64,000 nt of DNA, from NCBI GenBank assembly GCA_022181065.1, contig BQMY01000086.1, positions 1 to 64,000 on the forward strand. Reading direction: 5' to 3'. This DNA comes from Melioribacteraceae bacterium. Its GTDB lineage: Bacteria; Bacteroidota; Ignavibacteria; Ignavibacteriales; Melioribacteraceae. The notes beneath the pieces are model-generated. The model searched no databases. It saw only the letters and a list, made by a program, of their open reading frames with translations, and was not told the DNA's origin. The number at the start of each line of letters is the position of its first letter. Position 1 is the first letter of the stretch. A program made the translations under genes and the position numbers. Shown here in pieces: positions 8,261-17,283 of the stretch.

Positions 8261-10456
8261 ATGAGATTGTTTTATAAATTTATCCTGCTTCTTTTATTTG
8301 TGACCGGGGGAAAATTATTCTCCCAGTCACACATTTCGGGCAGAGTAACAAATGAGAAGGGTAATCCTCTTCCGTATGTAAACGTATTTATCGAAGGTTC
8401 TTTTGATGGAGATATGACAGATACAGACGGGAAATTTTCTTTTGCCACAAAACTAACCGGTGAATTAAAAATAATCGCTTCAATGGTAGGTTATGACAAA
8501 TTTGTAAAACCGGCTGCTCTTCCTGCTGAATTATCTCTTAAAATTATTTTGGAACAGACATCTATTAAGCTGAAGGAAACAGTTGTAAGCGGTAGCGCGT
8601 ACAGCTCTGAAGAAGGTAAAGGTGTTGTAGTTTCCAAAATAGATGTATATACAACGCCAGGTGGAGCTGCCGATCTATTTCAGTCGATTAAAACTCTGCC
8701 CGGTGTGACAAATGTATCGGAGAGTGCCGAATTGTACGTACGTGGCGGTGACCCGATCGAAACAGTAACCCTTATCGATCAGGCACCGATCTATCATCCA
8801 TACACCTATGAATCATCATACGGCGGTCTTTTCTCGAACGTAAATACAGCCGCAATGAAATCAATGTTTTTCTCCAGCGGCGGGTTTTCGGCAAAATATG
8901 GCAACGCGCTTTCAGGTGTGCTGGAAATAAAAACTAACAATGAGCCGCAGGTGCAGCGGTATGGTGCCGGTATATCAATGGCAGGTGTTTCATTCAGCGC
9001 GGAAGTACCAATATCGGGTTCAAAATTTGGTGGAATGGTCTATGGAAGACAAAGTTATACCAAGCCGATCATGTGGCTTAACGGCAGTGATGAGGAATTT
9101 ATAAATCACCCGGAATCAAGAGATATAAATGCTATCCTCAGCTATAAATTTTCCGAAACCGGCAGAATAAAAATAACCGGGTTTTACTCCGAAGATGAAC
9201 AGGGTGTTAAGATAAACCGCGCGGAGATGGATGGAAGTTTCTTCGGAAACACAAACAATAATTTTCTTAATGTTATCATTTCCGGAATACCTTACAAAAA
9301 TCTTTTCAGCAGCACCAGTATCTCCTATGGGAGTTTTAACCGTGACTGGAAGTTGGGAGTGCTCGATTTAACGAATGAAGATTCGGCATTTCGTTTAAGA
9401 AGTGAATCGGAATATACCGTTACAGAAAACACTAAAATAAATTTCGGCGCCGAATTTGAAAACAGGATTGAATCGTTCAGAGGAAAAATCCCGGAAGACG
9501 ATTTTAACCTTCAGGAAACCGCGCCAAATATTGTACTCGACGAATCACTCCAATTCATCAGAACAGGCGGTTATGCCGAAATAGAACATAATGGTATTTT
9601 CCATGACAAATTGTTTGTTGTTGCGGGATTGAGAGCTGATTATGTTTCGAAAATTAAAGTGGGATGGATTGATCCCCGCTTCTCGTTAGGATACCGGATT
9701 AATGAAAAAAATATCATAAAACTTGGCGCGGGACTATTTGGTCAGATTCCCGATTACAGATTATACGCCGTTGAGGATGGTAATCCTGATTTACCGCCAA
9801 TGAGGGCAAAACATCTTGTGCTGAGCTACGACCGCGAACTAAATAAAAATGACGCTCTTAGAGCCGAAATATATTACAAGGATTATGATAATCTGCCCCT
9901 GGAAGATGTAGCACTTAATTATACAGGTGAAGGATATGGTTACGCGTATGGCGCGGATATTATTCTGAAAGGAATTTTGTGGGGTGACTTAAAAGGGTGG
10001 ATATCGTACGGTTTTCTAAACTCAAAACGTTACTGGATGGATTACACCAAATACGCGCCAAGCGATTATGATATCACTCACAGTTTTACTTTCGTGAGTA
10101 AATACGATATCGGCTCCCTGTTTGAACTTGGAGTAAACTATAAATATTCAACCGGGAAGCCTTTCCGACCAATTACCGGTGCTAATTACATAACGGGTTA
10201 TGATGTATATGAGCCGGTTTACGGGGCACAGAACAGCGACCGCTATCCCGATTATCACAGACTCGATATGCGATTATCAAGATACGAACAATTTTTTGAA
10301 GGCAAATTCACTGTATTTTACTGCGAAATGATGAATATACTTAATATTCAAAACATTTTCGGGTACAGTTATAACAGTGACTATACCAAACGGGAAAAGG
10401 TAAACAGCTATTTTGGTCGCAGAACTATCGTATTGGGTGTTGAAATGACTTTCTAG
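8261..10456 (+). CDS. TonB-dependent receptor with carboxypeptidase-regulatory-like N-domain
   Basis: A 731-residue outer-membrane receptor. Order: signal peptide (1-21), CarboxypepD_reg-like beta-sandwich (about 23-105, SGRVTNEKGNPLPYVNVFIE), plug domain (about 115-230, with LPGVTNVSESAELYVRGGDP), then the 22-strand-type barrel ending in VLGVEMTF. The Bacteroidota-type N-domain rather than a STN domain argues against direct sigma-factor signalling. It is last in the operon with the winged-helix regulator and the helical secreted protein. The substrate cannot be told; no cobalamin, heme or SusD partner is next to it. Confidence 0.92.
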   Translation: MRLFYKFILLLLFVTGGKLFSQSHISGRVTNEKGNPLPYVNVFIEGSFDGDMTDTDGKFSFATKLTGELKIIASMVGYDKFVKPAALPAELSLKIILEQTSIKLKETVVSGSAYSSEEGKGVVVSKIDVYTTPGGAADLFQSIKTLPGVTNVSESAELYVRGGDPIETVTLIDQAPIYHPYTYESSYGGLFSNVNTAAMKSMFFSSGGFSAKYGNALSGVLEIKTNNEPQVQRYGAGISMAGVSFSAEVPISGSKFGGMVYGRQSYTKPIMWLNGSDEEFINHPESRDINAILSYKFSETGRIKITGFYSEDEQGVKINRAEMDGSFFGNTNNNFLNVIISGIPYKNLFSSTSISYGSFNRDWKLGVLDLTNEDSAFRLRSESEYTVTENTKINFGAEFENRIESFRGKIPEDDFNLQETAPNIVLDESLQFIRTGGYAEIEHNGIFHDKLFVVAGLRADYVSKIKVGWIDPRFSLGYRINEKNIIKLGAGLFGQIPDYRLYAVEDGNPDLPPMRAKHLVLSYDRELNKNDALRAEIYYKDYDNLPLEDVALNYTGEGYGYAYGADIILKGILWGDLKGWISYGFLNSKRYWMDYTKYAPSDYDITHSFTFVSKYDIGSLFELGVNYKYSTGKPFRPITGANYITGYDVYEPVYGAQNSDRYPDYHRLDMRLSRYEQFFEGKFTVFYCEMMNILNIQNIFGYSYNSDYTKREKVNSYFGRRTIVLGVEMTF

Positions 10457-10650
10457 TCGAAAAGTGTATTTCGGTTAGAAAGCTCATTACATAATTCCTT
10501 GATAAGTTCTCTTTCCTCATTAATCTTCCACGAGAGGATATTGAGGAGCAACTCAATTTCTCTTTTGGTAAGTTTCTCTGTTTTTTTTTTGCCGTTAAGC
10601 AGTTTAAGCGCAAGTTCCTTGTACTTCTGATTTTCTTCAGAATATTCCAT
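10453..10650 (-). CDS. Small charged protein, unknown
   Basis: A 65-residue, highly charged, helix-prone product (MEYSEENQKYKELALKLLNG; later KREIELLLNILSWKINEERE). It overlaps the 3' end of the TonB receptor gene by four bases, tail to tail. No family is recognised and the ribosome-binding site is weak. A hairpin separates it from the aspartase fusion upstream. It could be a real small gene or chance; the amphipathic composition favours real. Confidence 0.5.
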   Translation of the reverse strand: MEYSEENQKYKELALKLLNGKKKTEKLTKREIELLLNILSWKINEERELIKELCNELSNRNTLFD

Positions 10651-10672
10651 ACTACCAGAATTAAAAGTGTAA

Positions 10673-10697
10673 GGCGGAGTCTGCCAATAACTCCGCC
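10673..10697 (-). terminator. Hairpin downstream of the aspartase fusion gene
   Basis: Perfect 8-base stem GGCGGAGT / ACTCCGCC with a 9-base loop, 10 bases after the stop codon at 10708. On the minus strand it is followed by TTACACTTTTAATT, a weak U-tract, so it is a probable but not ideal terminator. Confidence 0.55.
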
Positions 10698-10707
10698 AAG
10701 CTGAAAA

Positions 10708-12579
10708 TTATTTTTTAAGTTTTTGCGGCTTAATCATCTTTTCGGGTGAGAGTATATCATCCAACTCTTCTTTGGATAATAACTTCTTTTCCAGAACCAG
10801 TTCGTAAACACCTCGGTTTGTCGTAAGAGCTTCTTTTGCAAGCTGTGTTGAAGTTTCATATCCCAGATAGGGATTGAGTGCCGTAACCAGACCAATACTG
10901 TTTTCCACCAGATAGCGGCATCGGTCTTCGTTTGCCGTAATACCATCGATACAACGGTACTTCAGGGTTTCCATACCGTTTTTTAACATTTCTATTGACT
11001 CAAATAAACTTTGTACTATTACCGGTTCGAATACATTCAGCTCGAGCTGTCCACCCTCCGCAGCAAGTGTGACCGTCAGATCATTTCCGATAACCTTGAA
11101 CGCTATCTGGTTTACAACTTCAGGAATTACCGGATTCACTTTACCAGGCATGATCGAGGAGCCGGGCTGCATTGCCGGAAGATTTATTTCATTTATTCCT
11201 GTACGCGGACCGGAAGATAATAATCTCAGGTCATTGCTAATTTTTGAAAGTTTGACCGCAAGTCTTTTAACAGCGGATGAATATATCACAAATGCGCCTG
11301 TATCCTGAGTGGCTTCAACCAAATTACCCGCAAGTTCAATATTGAGTCCGGTGATTTCTCTCAAGTGTTTGATACATTTCGGACTGTAATCGGGATCAGA
11401 GTTTATTCCCGTTCCAATCGCGGTAGCTCCCATATTAACTTCAAGGAATAGATCAGCATTCTGATTAAGTCTTTCAATCTCTTCCTTTAAAGTAACAGCA
11501 TAAGCCTCGAACTCCTGCCCCAACGTCATTGGAACAGCATCCTGAAGCTGTGTTCTACCCATTTTGATAATGTGAGAGAACTCTTCTGCCTTCACCTTGA
11601 ATGACTCAATAAGTGACTGGAGTACTCCTACAAGTTTAATATTAGCCTTATGTAACGCCAGTTTTACAGCGGTAGGATAAGCGTCATTTGTTGACTGTGA
11701 AAGATTTACATGATTATTGGGATGACAATATTTGTATTCTCCCTTTTCATATCCTAAAATCTCAAGTGCGCGGTTCGCGATAACCTCGTTGGCGTTCATG
11801 TTTGTTGAAGTACCCGCTCCACCCTGAATCATATCAACAACAAAATGTGTATGGAACCTGCCGTTCATTATTTCGTTACATGCCTGAACAATAGCTTCAG
11901 TAACCGGCTGTGAAAGCATTCCCAAATCGTAATTGGCTTTTGCCGCTGCCATCTTAACTATTGCCAATCCTTCAATAAGCGTCGGGAAAAAGTTAAGCGG
12001 TACGCCACTTATATTAAAATTTTCGAGTGCGCGTAAAGTTTGAATACCATAGTAATACTCATAGGGTACTTCCCTGTCGCCAATGAGATCATGTTCATTG
12101 CGTGTTCTGCCTGATTGATACTGAGCAGCAACGTTTATAAGTCTGGTATTCGCCTGTCTCATTCTACGTGAAACAACGTGCGCGATCTGCGTTAAAATTT
12201 TACTCGCGATTGCACCCTCTTCCGCGATAAGCTTCATGAACTTGTCTTTATGCAATAACAGACAAGTGGTGTCGAGCGTAGTCCGGGAAGAAGTAGAATG
12301 AGGTGAGTCATCGAGTAATGAACCTTCAGCAAAAAAATCGTATTTGCTGAAAAATGTCAATCTTTTCTCATGACCGAAAGGAGTTGTTTTAAATAACTCA
12401 ATCTCCCCCTCATAAAGGAGGTATAAATTTTTGCGGGTTGTATCCTCGGCAAATAATATAGTGTTTTTGGAATATGATTTGATTTCAAATTTATCGGCGA
12501 GATAGGTAAGTTCATCTTCGCTCAGCTCTCTGAATAATTCAATTTTTTTCAGGAACCCGGTTATTGCGTCCTTCGTCAT
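10708..12579 (-). CDS. aspA: Aspartate ammonia-lyase fused to an N-terminal cyclic-nucleotide-binding-like domain
   Basis: A 623-residue fusion. Residues ~8-135 form a Crp-type cNMP-binding beta-roll (FRELSEDELTYLADKFEIKS, LYEGEIELFK, FFAEGSLLDDSPHS). Residues ~155-620 are a full aspartase (aspartate to fumarate plus ammonia), with the fumarase-superfamily signature GSSIMPGKVNP at 473-483. Normal aspartase is about 470 residues, so the extra domain is intact rather than a remnant. ATG 12579 is preferred over a TTG 21 bases upstream because GAAGG precedes it. Allosteric control by a nucleotide is inference; there is no DNA-binding helix-turn-helix between the domains. Confidence 0.92.
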   Translation of the reverse strand: MTKDAITGFLKKIELFRELSEDELTYLADKFEIKSYSKNTILFAEDTTRKNLYLLYEGEIELFKTTPFGHEKRLTFFSKYDFFAEGSLLDDSPHSTSSRTTLDTTCLLLHKDKFMKLIAEEGAIASKILTQIAHVVSRRMRQANTRLINVAAQYQSGRTRNEHDLIGDREVPYEYYYGIQTLRALENFNISGVPLNFFPTLIEGLAIVKMAAAKANYDLGMLSQPVTEAIVQACNEIMNGRFHTHFVVDMIQGGAGTSTNMNANEVIANRALEILGYEKGEYKYCHPNNHVNLSQSTNDAYPTAVKLALHKANIKLVGVLQSLIESFKVKAEEFSHIIKMGRTQLQDAVPMTLGQEFEAYAVTLKEEIERLNQNADLFLEVNMGATAIGTGINSDPDYSPKCIKHLREITGLNIELAGNLVEATQDTGAFVIYSSAVKRLAVKLSKISNDLRLLSSGPRTGINEINLPAMQPGSSIMPGKVNPVIPEVVNQIAFKVIGNDLTVTLAAEGGQLELNVFEPVIVQSLFESIEMLKNGMETLKYRCIDGITANEDRCRYLVENSIGLVTALNPYLGYETSTQLAKEALTTNRGVYELVLEKKLLSKEELDDILSPEKMIKPQKLKK

Positions 12580-12670
12580 AAGATAACCTTCATGTAACAA
12601 TAGTTTATGATTCTAAAAATATGGTGATTATATTTAGAAATAAAGTATAAATTTGATATTTGGGTATTAA

Positions 12671-13549
12671 ATGAGCGCTAATCTTGTTGAAGATTACGAA
12701 AAAAGGATAAATAGTGTTATAAATTTTATTGAAACGGGGATTTCAAAACCGATTCAACTTAGGGATCTCGCTAATGCGGCAAACTTCTCCCCTTACCATT
12801 TTCACAGGATATTCAAAGCGTTTACCGGTGAAACCCCCAATGATTTTATCTGGCGTCTCCGACTCGAAAAAGCGGCGAACAGTCTCAAATTCGCAACAGA
12901 TAAAACTATCACCGAGATTGCCCTTGAGTTCGGATTTGATTCATCCTCTTCATTTTCCAAAAAGTTCAAAGCACACTTTGGCATCTCACCAAAAGAATTC
13001 AAGTTGAAGAATGATGATCTCAATCTTGCTTTGCATAAATCCGAACGGTACCACATTCCCGTTCCTGTGCCGGAGATTTCGGTAAAGTATTATGAGAAGA
13101 TAGATGTTCTCTACGCCGCAAACAGACGAGGATATAATGATGAGGAAATTGGCAAGGCATGGGGTGAACTTGTTAAATATGCTCAGAAATATCATCTCTT
13201 TAGAAAAAACACCCGATTTTTCGGAATTTCCTTCGATAACCCCGAGTTTACTGACCTCGATAAATGCCGCTATTATGCTTGTATTACAAATCCGGGAGTA
13301 GTATTACCGGAAAATGAACTCGGTAAATATTCGATCGGAGCAGGTAAATACGCTTCTTTCGATTTTTTTGATACTGCCGACAAAATCGCGCTATATTACG
13401 ATTTCATCTATCGCGAATGGTTTCCCGGGAATGGCTGGTACCCGGCTAATAAACCCGCGTTCGATATTTATCTGAACGACCCTGATAATGACCCAGAAGG
13501 AAGACTAAAAATGAGAATCAATATTCCTGTAGAAAGTAAGGAATTGTAA
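12671..13549 (+). CDS. AraC family regulator with GyrI-like effector domain
   Basis: A 292-residue regulator with domain order HTH first: two helix-turn-helix units in residues ~10-115 (LRDLANAANFSPYHFHRIFK; ITEIALEFGFDSSSSFSKKF), then a GyrI-like small-molecule-binding domain (about 130-290) of the type found in Rob/SoxS-like multidrug regulators. It is transcribed divergently from the aspartase fusion (91-base gap) and in the same direction as pruA. A pair of 17-base direct repeats spaced 22 bases apart lies between it and pruA and could be its target. Confidence 0.9.
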   Translation: MSANLVEDYEKRINSVINFIETGISKPIQLRDLANAANFSPYHFHRIFKAFTGETPNDFIWRLRLEKAANSLKFATDKTITEIALEFGFDSSSSFSKKFKAHFGISPKEFKLKNDDLNLALHKSERYHIPVPVPEISVKYYEKIDVLYAANRRGYNDEEIGKAWGELVKYAQKYHLFRKNTRFFGISFDNPEFTDLDKCRYYACITNPGVVLPENELGKYSIGAGKYASFDFFDTADKIALYYDFIYREWFPGNGWYPANKPAFDIYLNDPDNDPEGRLKMRINIPVESKEL

Positions 13550-13641
13550 TTGTTAAAATTTCCGCAACAGTTTTACACTTAAATTCAGAATTATTATAAA
13601 TTTTATCGATGAGTATAATTTGCAATTTTGCTTTTGTTTGC

Positions 13642-13680
13642 TTTTACATTATGGCAAAACTATTTTTACATTATAACAAA
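13642..13680 (+). promoter_or_regulatory. Tandem 17-base direct repeats upstream of pruA
   Basis: TTTTACATTATGGCAAA (13642-13658) and TTTTACATTATAACAAA (13664-13680) agree at 15 of 17 positions and repeat every 22 bases, two helical turns. This geometry fits binding of an AraC-type protein, and an AraC-GyrI gene is directly upstream. The second copy contains TATAAC, which could double as a -10 element. Confidence 0.45.
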
Positions 13681-13724
13681 TAGTTCATTTTGCTGATGTG
13701 TCAGCTAAGATTAGGAGGAATGAT

Positions 13725-15350
13725 ATGTCAAACGGAATATTCAAAAATCCGGAAACAAAAAACGAACCCGGCTTTGAATTCAGACCCGGGAGTCCGGAGA
13801 TTGACCAATTAAGAGCCAAACTTGCCGAATTACAGTCACAGGAAATAGAGATACCGTTAATTATCGGTGGTAAAGAAGTAAGAACAGGTAACACAGCGGA
13901 AATTCGCCCTCCGCATAATACAAAAAAACTGCTTGGAGTTTATCATAAAGCAGGCGAAAAAGAAGTGAACATGGCGATTGAAGCCGCGTTAAAAGCAAGA
14001 AAAGAATGGGCTGCCCTTCCATGGGAACACAGAGTTTCAATTCTTAGAAAAGCTGGTGAACTCCTTGCCGGACCGTATAGAATGTTAATGAATGCGGCAA
14101 CTATGCTTGGTCAGTCAAAAACACCTCATCAGGCTGAAATTGAGGCTGCGTGTGAATTAATCGATTTCTACCGTTTTAATTCCCTTTATTACGAAGAATT
14201 AATGACCGAACAGCCATATTCTCCGAAAGAGATGTGGAACAGAGTTGAATATCGCGCGCTTGAAGGTTTTATATTCGCGATCACCCCATTTAACTTCACA
14301 GCAATCGCCGGTAACCTTCCAACCGCACCGGCTCTTATCGGTAACGTTGTACTTTGGAAACCTGCATCGAGCGCGGTTTATTCCGCGTATTTCCTTATGA
14401 AATTGTTCAAGGAAGCCGGATTCCCTGACGGTGTAATCAACTTCATACCCGGTTCCGGTGGTACTGTAGGTGATCCTGTTATGGCGAGCCCCGATCTTGC
14501 GGGTATTCACTTTACAGGTTCTACAGCGGTATTCCAGCACATGTGGAAAACGATCGGCGGAAACATTGAAAAATACAAGTACTATCCTCGCATAGTTGGT
14601 GAAACAGGTGGTAAAGACTTCATTTTCGCGCACAAATCAGCCAACGTTGATATGCTCGTCGCAAACGCTATCCGTGGTGCTTTCGAGTACCAGGGACAGA
14701 AATGTTCAGCAGCTTCCAGAATGTATATCCCGAAATCACTTTGGGCTGAATTCAAGGAAAAATATGTTGCACAGGTAAACGAAATTAAAGTTGGTGATAT
14801 CGAAGACTTTTCCATGTTCATGGGCGCTGTGATTGATAAATCGGCTTACCGTGATATTACAGGTTATATCGATTATGCCGCCAACAGTGACGAAGCTGAA
14901 TTCATCACAGGTGGTACCTACGACGATAGTAAAGGTTATTTTGTTCAGCCAACCACTATTGTTACTACCAACCCGAAATTCAAAACTATGGAAGAAGAAA
15001 TTTTCGGTCCCGTTTTAACCATCTATGTTTATGAAGATGACAAGTTTGATGAAACACTTGAACTCTGCGATACCACTTCTATGTATGCTCTAACAGGTGC
15101 TATCTTCGCAGAAGACAGATACGCTGTTGACTATATGATGAAATACCTTACAAACGCAGCGGGTAACTTCTACATAAACGATAAACCGACAGGCGCGGTA
15201 GTTAACCAGCAGCCATTCGGTGGTGGACGCGCGTCCGGTACAAACGACAAGGCAGGAAGTAAAATGAACTTGCTTCGCTGGATGTCAGCCCGTTCTATCA
15301 AGGAGAATTTCCTTACTCCAAAAGACTGGCGTTATCCTTATATGGGATAA
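13725..15350 (+). CDS. pruA: 1-pyrroline-5-carboxylate (L-glutamate gamma-semialdehyde) dehydrogenase
   Basis: A 541-residue NAD(P)+-dependent aldehyde dehydrogenase that oxidises glutamate semialdehyde to glutamate, the second step of proline catabolism. Seen: AITPFNFTAIAGN (substrate/cofactor region), HFTGSTAVF, GETGGKDFIFAH with the general-base Glu, and the catalytic Cys in YQGQKCSAASR. Length and N-terminus (GFEFRPGSPEI) match the stand-alone PruA family rather than PutA fusions. ATG 13725 follows a perfect AGGAGG. No proline dehydrogenase gene is adjacent; it must be elsewhere. Confidence 0.95.
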   Translation: MSNGIFKNPETKNEPGFEFRPGSPEIDQLRAKLAELQSQEIEIPLIIGGKEVRTGNTAEIRPPHNTKKLLGVYHKAGEKEVNMAIEAALKARKEWAALPWEHRVSILRKAGELLAGPYRMLMNAATMLGQSKTPHQAEIEAACELIDFYRFNSLYYEELMTEQPYSPKEMWNRVEYRALEGFIFAITPFNFTAIAGNLPTAPALIGNVVLWKPASSAVYSAYFLMKLFKEAGFPDGVINFIPGSGGTVGDPVMASPDLAGIHFTGSTAVFQHMWKTIGGNIEKYKYYPRIVGETGGKDFIFAHKSANVDMLVANAIRGAFEYQGQKCSAASRMYIPKSLWAEFKEKYVAQVNEIKVGDIEDFSMFMGAVIDKSAYRDITGYIDYAANSDEAEFITGGTYDDSKGYFVQPTTIVTTNPKFKTMEEEIFGPVLTIYVYEDDKFDETLELCDTTSMYALTGAIFAEDRYAVDYMMKYLTNAAGNFYINDKPTGAVVNQQPFGGGRASGTNDKAGSKMNLLRWMSARSIKENFLTPKDWRYPYMG

Positions 15351-15378
15351 TTTGTTAATACATAATTGTTACAAAAAA

Positions 15379-15404
15379 GGCTCCATTCGCGGAGCCTTTT
15401 TTTT
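15379..15404 (+). terminator. Rho-independent terminator of pruA
   Basis: GGCTCC-attcgc-GGAGCC followed by eight T, and preceded by six A, so it may work in both directions. It lies 28 bases after the pruA stop. Confidence 0.9.
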
Positions 15405-15423
15405 GATAAAGTCGTTTTGCTTT

Positions 15424-15583
15424 AAAGTCCTCCTTTGAAGGAGGTGGATTCCGACGAATGTCGGAAGACGGAGGATGATTTATTGCATTTTTTGTGACTT
15501 TTGATCATCCCCCATCACAAAATCCGCCGTTGGCGGAGTGATTTCCCCCTTCAAACCTGTGCGCCTCAGGCGTAAGGGGGACG
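15424..15583 (-). repeat. Dispersed hairpin repeat D, copy 2 (inverted)
   Basis: Inverted relative to the copy at 63-195 and clearly homologous over about 130 bases. The central stem reads TTCCGAC-GAAT-GTCGGAA (15449-15466) where copy 1 has TTCCAAC/GTTGGAA, a compensatory pair change. This copy also has an extra hairpin tip (15556-15570, CCTGTGCGCCTCAGG) absent from copy 1 but present in the unrelated E repeats at 53.6-54.4 kb. No coding potential. Confidence 0.85.
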
Positions 15584-15617
15584 TGAAAATCAACAATCAA
15601 ATGCTTTAACGATCTCA

Positions 15618-15642
15618 GGCACCAATAAAGGAGCCTTTTTTT
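15618..15642 (+). terminator. Second terminator-like hairpin after repeat D copy 2
   Basis: GGCACC-aataaa-GGAGCC (one A-A mismatch) followed by seven T. It shares GGAGCCTTTTTTTG with the pruA terminator on the other side of the repeat. The T-tract serves plus-strand transcription only. Confidence 0.5.
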
Positions 15643-15660
15643 GTAATTATTTAGATCAAA

Positions 15661-17181
15661 CTACCTCAGCAAAACCATTTTTTTCGTTTGGGAATTGATA
15701 CCATCGCTTAAAGTACAAAAATATATTCCGGAAGAGAGATTTTCCGCCTTAAACTCTAATTTGTGTTCACCTGCTGATCGTTTACCTTCATCGTAAGTGG
15801 AAACGACCTCACCAAGCAAGTTTCTTACAACAATTTTTACCTCTGCCGGTTCAGATAACGTATAATTTATATAACAAGAAGGATTGAAAGGATTAGGATA
15901 GTTTTGATCCAGTTTGAATTGCGGTTTCAAATTATTTTGTCCGACAGATGTTACCGGTACAAGTTCATCGAGTTGATCGAAGCAGGCATTATATACTTTT
16001 TCTTCAACGTTGTACCAGCCGCTATATGAACCATACTGCCATGAACCCCCATTGGTGATGAAGATAATTCCATAATCCTTTACGCGTGAAAAATACATAT
16101 CGCTTATCAATCCGTAGGCTTCTCCGGGATGCCCTGAAAGTACTTCTCCCGATAGTAAAACTTCCGTTTCGCTGTTTCCCAATGCATAACTATTGAAAAT
16201 GCCGTAGTAGTTATTTCCGTTATTGCCATTGTAGTTCCATACTTTTTCAAGCATTTTTGTTACCGTTGTATCTGAGAGGATTCTCACGGTATCATAAATC
16301 CCACCATTGTTAAGCGCGATCATCAATTTGGCTAAATCATCCGAGCTTATTCGTAATCCTCCTTGCGGTGCGAAGATCACTCCATTATCACCAATAGTAT
16401 ATCCGCTTAAATCTCTTTCAGGCGGGTAAACACCTTTGTAGTTATCAGCCTGAGGCTGCCATGTAGAATTAGGTTTGCGATAGAGTACAGCAACATCATT
16501 TATATCGGGAAGTGTATTGACGTTAAATGATCCTTTAAGTCCCAATGGTTCGAGAATGTTTTCCTTCACATACACATCAAATCTTTTTCCTGACAAGTAT
16601 TCAATCACTGTTCCCGCAACACCAAAGTTAATGTTAGCATACTGAAAGTAATTACTGTTAGGTGATGAACTACCGAACATATTGGAAGTATAGTATGTGC
16701 CGGATGTAGTTAAAAGAGTCTCAAGTTTTGGAGGTGGAGTCTGGTTATAGGATGAACTCAAAAAAGATGAATACCCCGAACCATCTCTCAGACTCGAAGT
16801 ATGTGACAAAATTTTTCTTACTGTAATAATTTGATCAGGATATCCCGGGTTTCGTAATTGAAATCCCAAATAATCACTAACGTCATCATCAAGAGAAAAC
16901 ATTCCTTCATCGTACAATTTCATCAATGCCATCGCGGTAATCGTTTTTGAAATTGAAGCAATCCTGTATTGAGTGTTCCCGTCAACAGGAAGACTCCTTT
17001 GAATATCCCTTAAACCGAAATTACCGGAATAGACAATATCCTCACCTTTTACTACAGTAACCGACATACCAACCAGGGAATGTTCCGATTTGATTTTCTG
17101 AAGAAGTGAATCAAGAATTTCAGATTGAGAATAAAATGTTGAAGCAAAGATCAGCAGAAACAGCAGCGCAATATTTTTCAT
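15661..17181 (-). CDS. Secreted serine hydrolase (class C beta-lactamase fold) with C-terminal sorting domain
   Basis: A 506-residue exported enzyme. Signal peptide 1-19 (MKNIALLFLLIFASTFYSQ). The serine-hydrolase domain occupies about 20-400, with nucleophile motif Ser76-I-S-Lys79, the Tyr-x-Asn motif in FQYANINFG and a late SGHPGEAYG motif in place of the KTG box. The last ~85 residues carry the YPNPFNP repeat-type sorting domain used by type IX secretion (DQNYPNPFNPSCYINYTL, ending KKMVLLR). ATG 17181 is chosen over an upstream TTG because it begins a clean signal peptide. Likely a surface peptidase/esterase; substrate unknown. Confidence 0.9.
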   Translation of the reverse strand: MKNIALLFLLIFASTFYSQSEILDSLLQKIKSEHSLVGMSVTVVKGEDIVYSGNFGLRDIQRSLPVDGNTQYRIASISKTITAMALMKLYDEGMFSLDDDVSDYLGFQLRNPGYPDQIITVRKILSHTSSLRDGSGYSSFLSSSYNQTPPPKLETLLTTSGTYYTSNMFGSSSPNSNYFQYANINFGVAGTVIEYLSGKRFDVYVKENILEPLGLKGSFNVNTLPDINDVAVLYRKPNSTWQPQADNYKGVYPPERDLSGYTIGDNGVIFAPQGGLRISSDDLAKLMIALNNGGIYDTVRILSDTTVTKMLEKVWNYNGNNGNNYYGIFNSYALGNSETEVLLSGEVLSGHPGEAYGLISDMYFSRVKDYGIIFITNGGSWQYGSYSGWYNVEEKVYNACFDQLDELVPVTSVGQNNLKPQFKLDQNYPNPFNPSCYINYTLSEPAEVKIVVRNLLGEVVSTYDEGKRSAGEHKLEFKAENLSSGIYFCTLSDGINSQTKKMVLLR

Positions 17182-17283
17182 AAAATCACCATAAGCCAAT
17201 TTAATAACTAGCTAAAGTTAATTTGTTAAGTGAATATAGTACAACTACATGATATGGTTCGGGGAAAGTTATTTCAGGATGAG

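Noticed and set aside
63-15583. D repeats as ends of a 15-kb composite transposon
   Set aside because: No transposase or recombinase lies between them, no target duplication is visible and the enclosed genes look like ordinary housekeeping genes.
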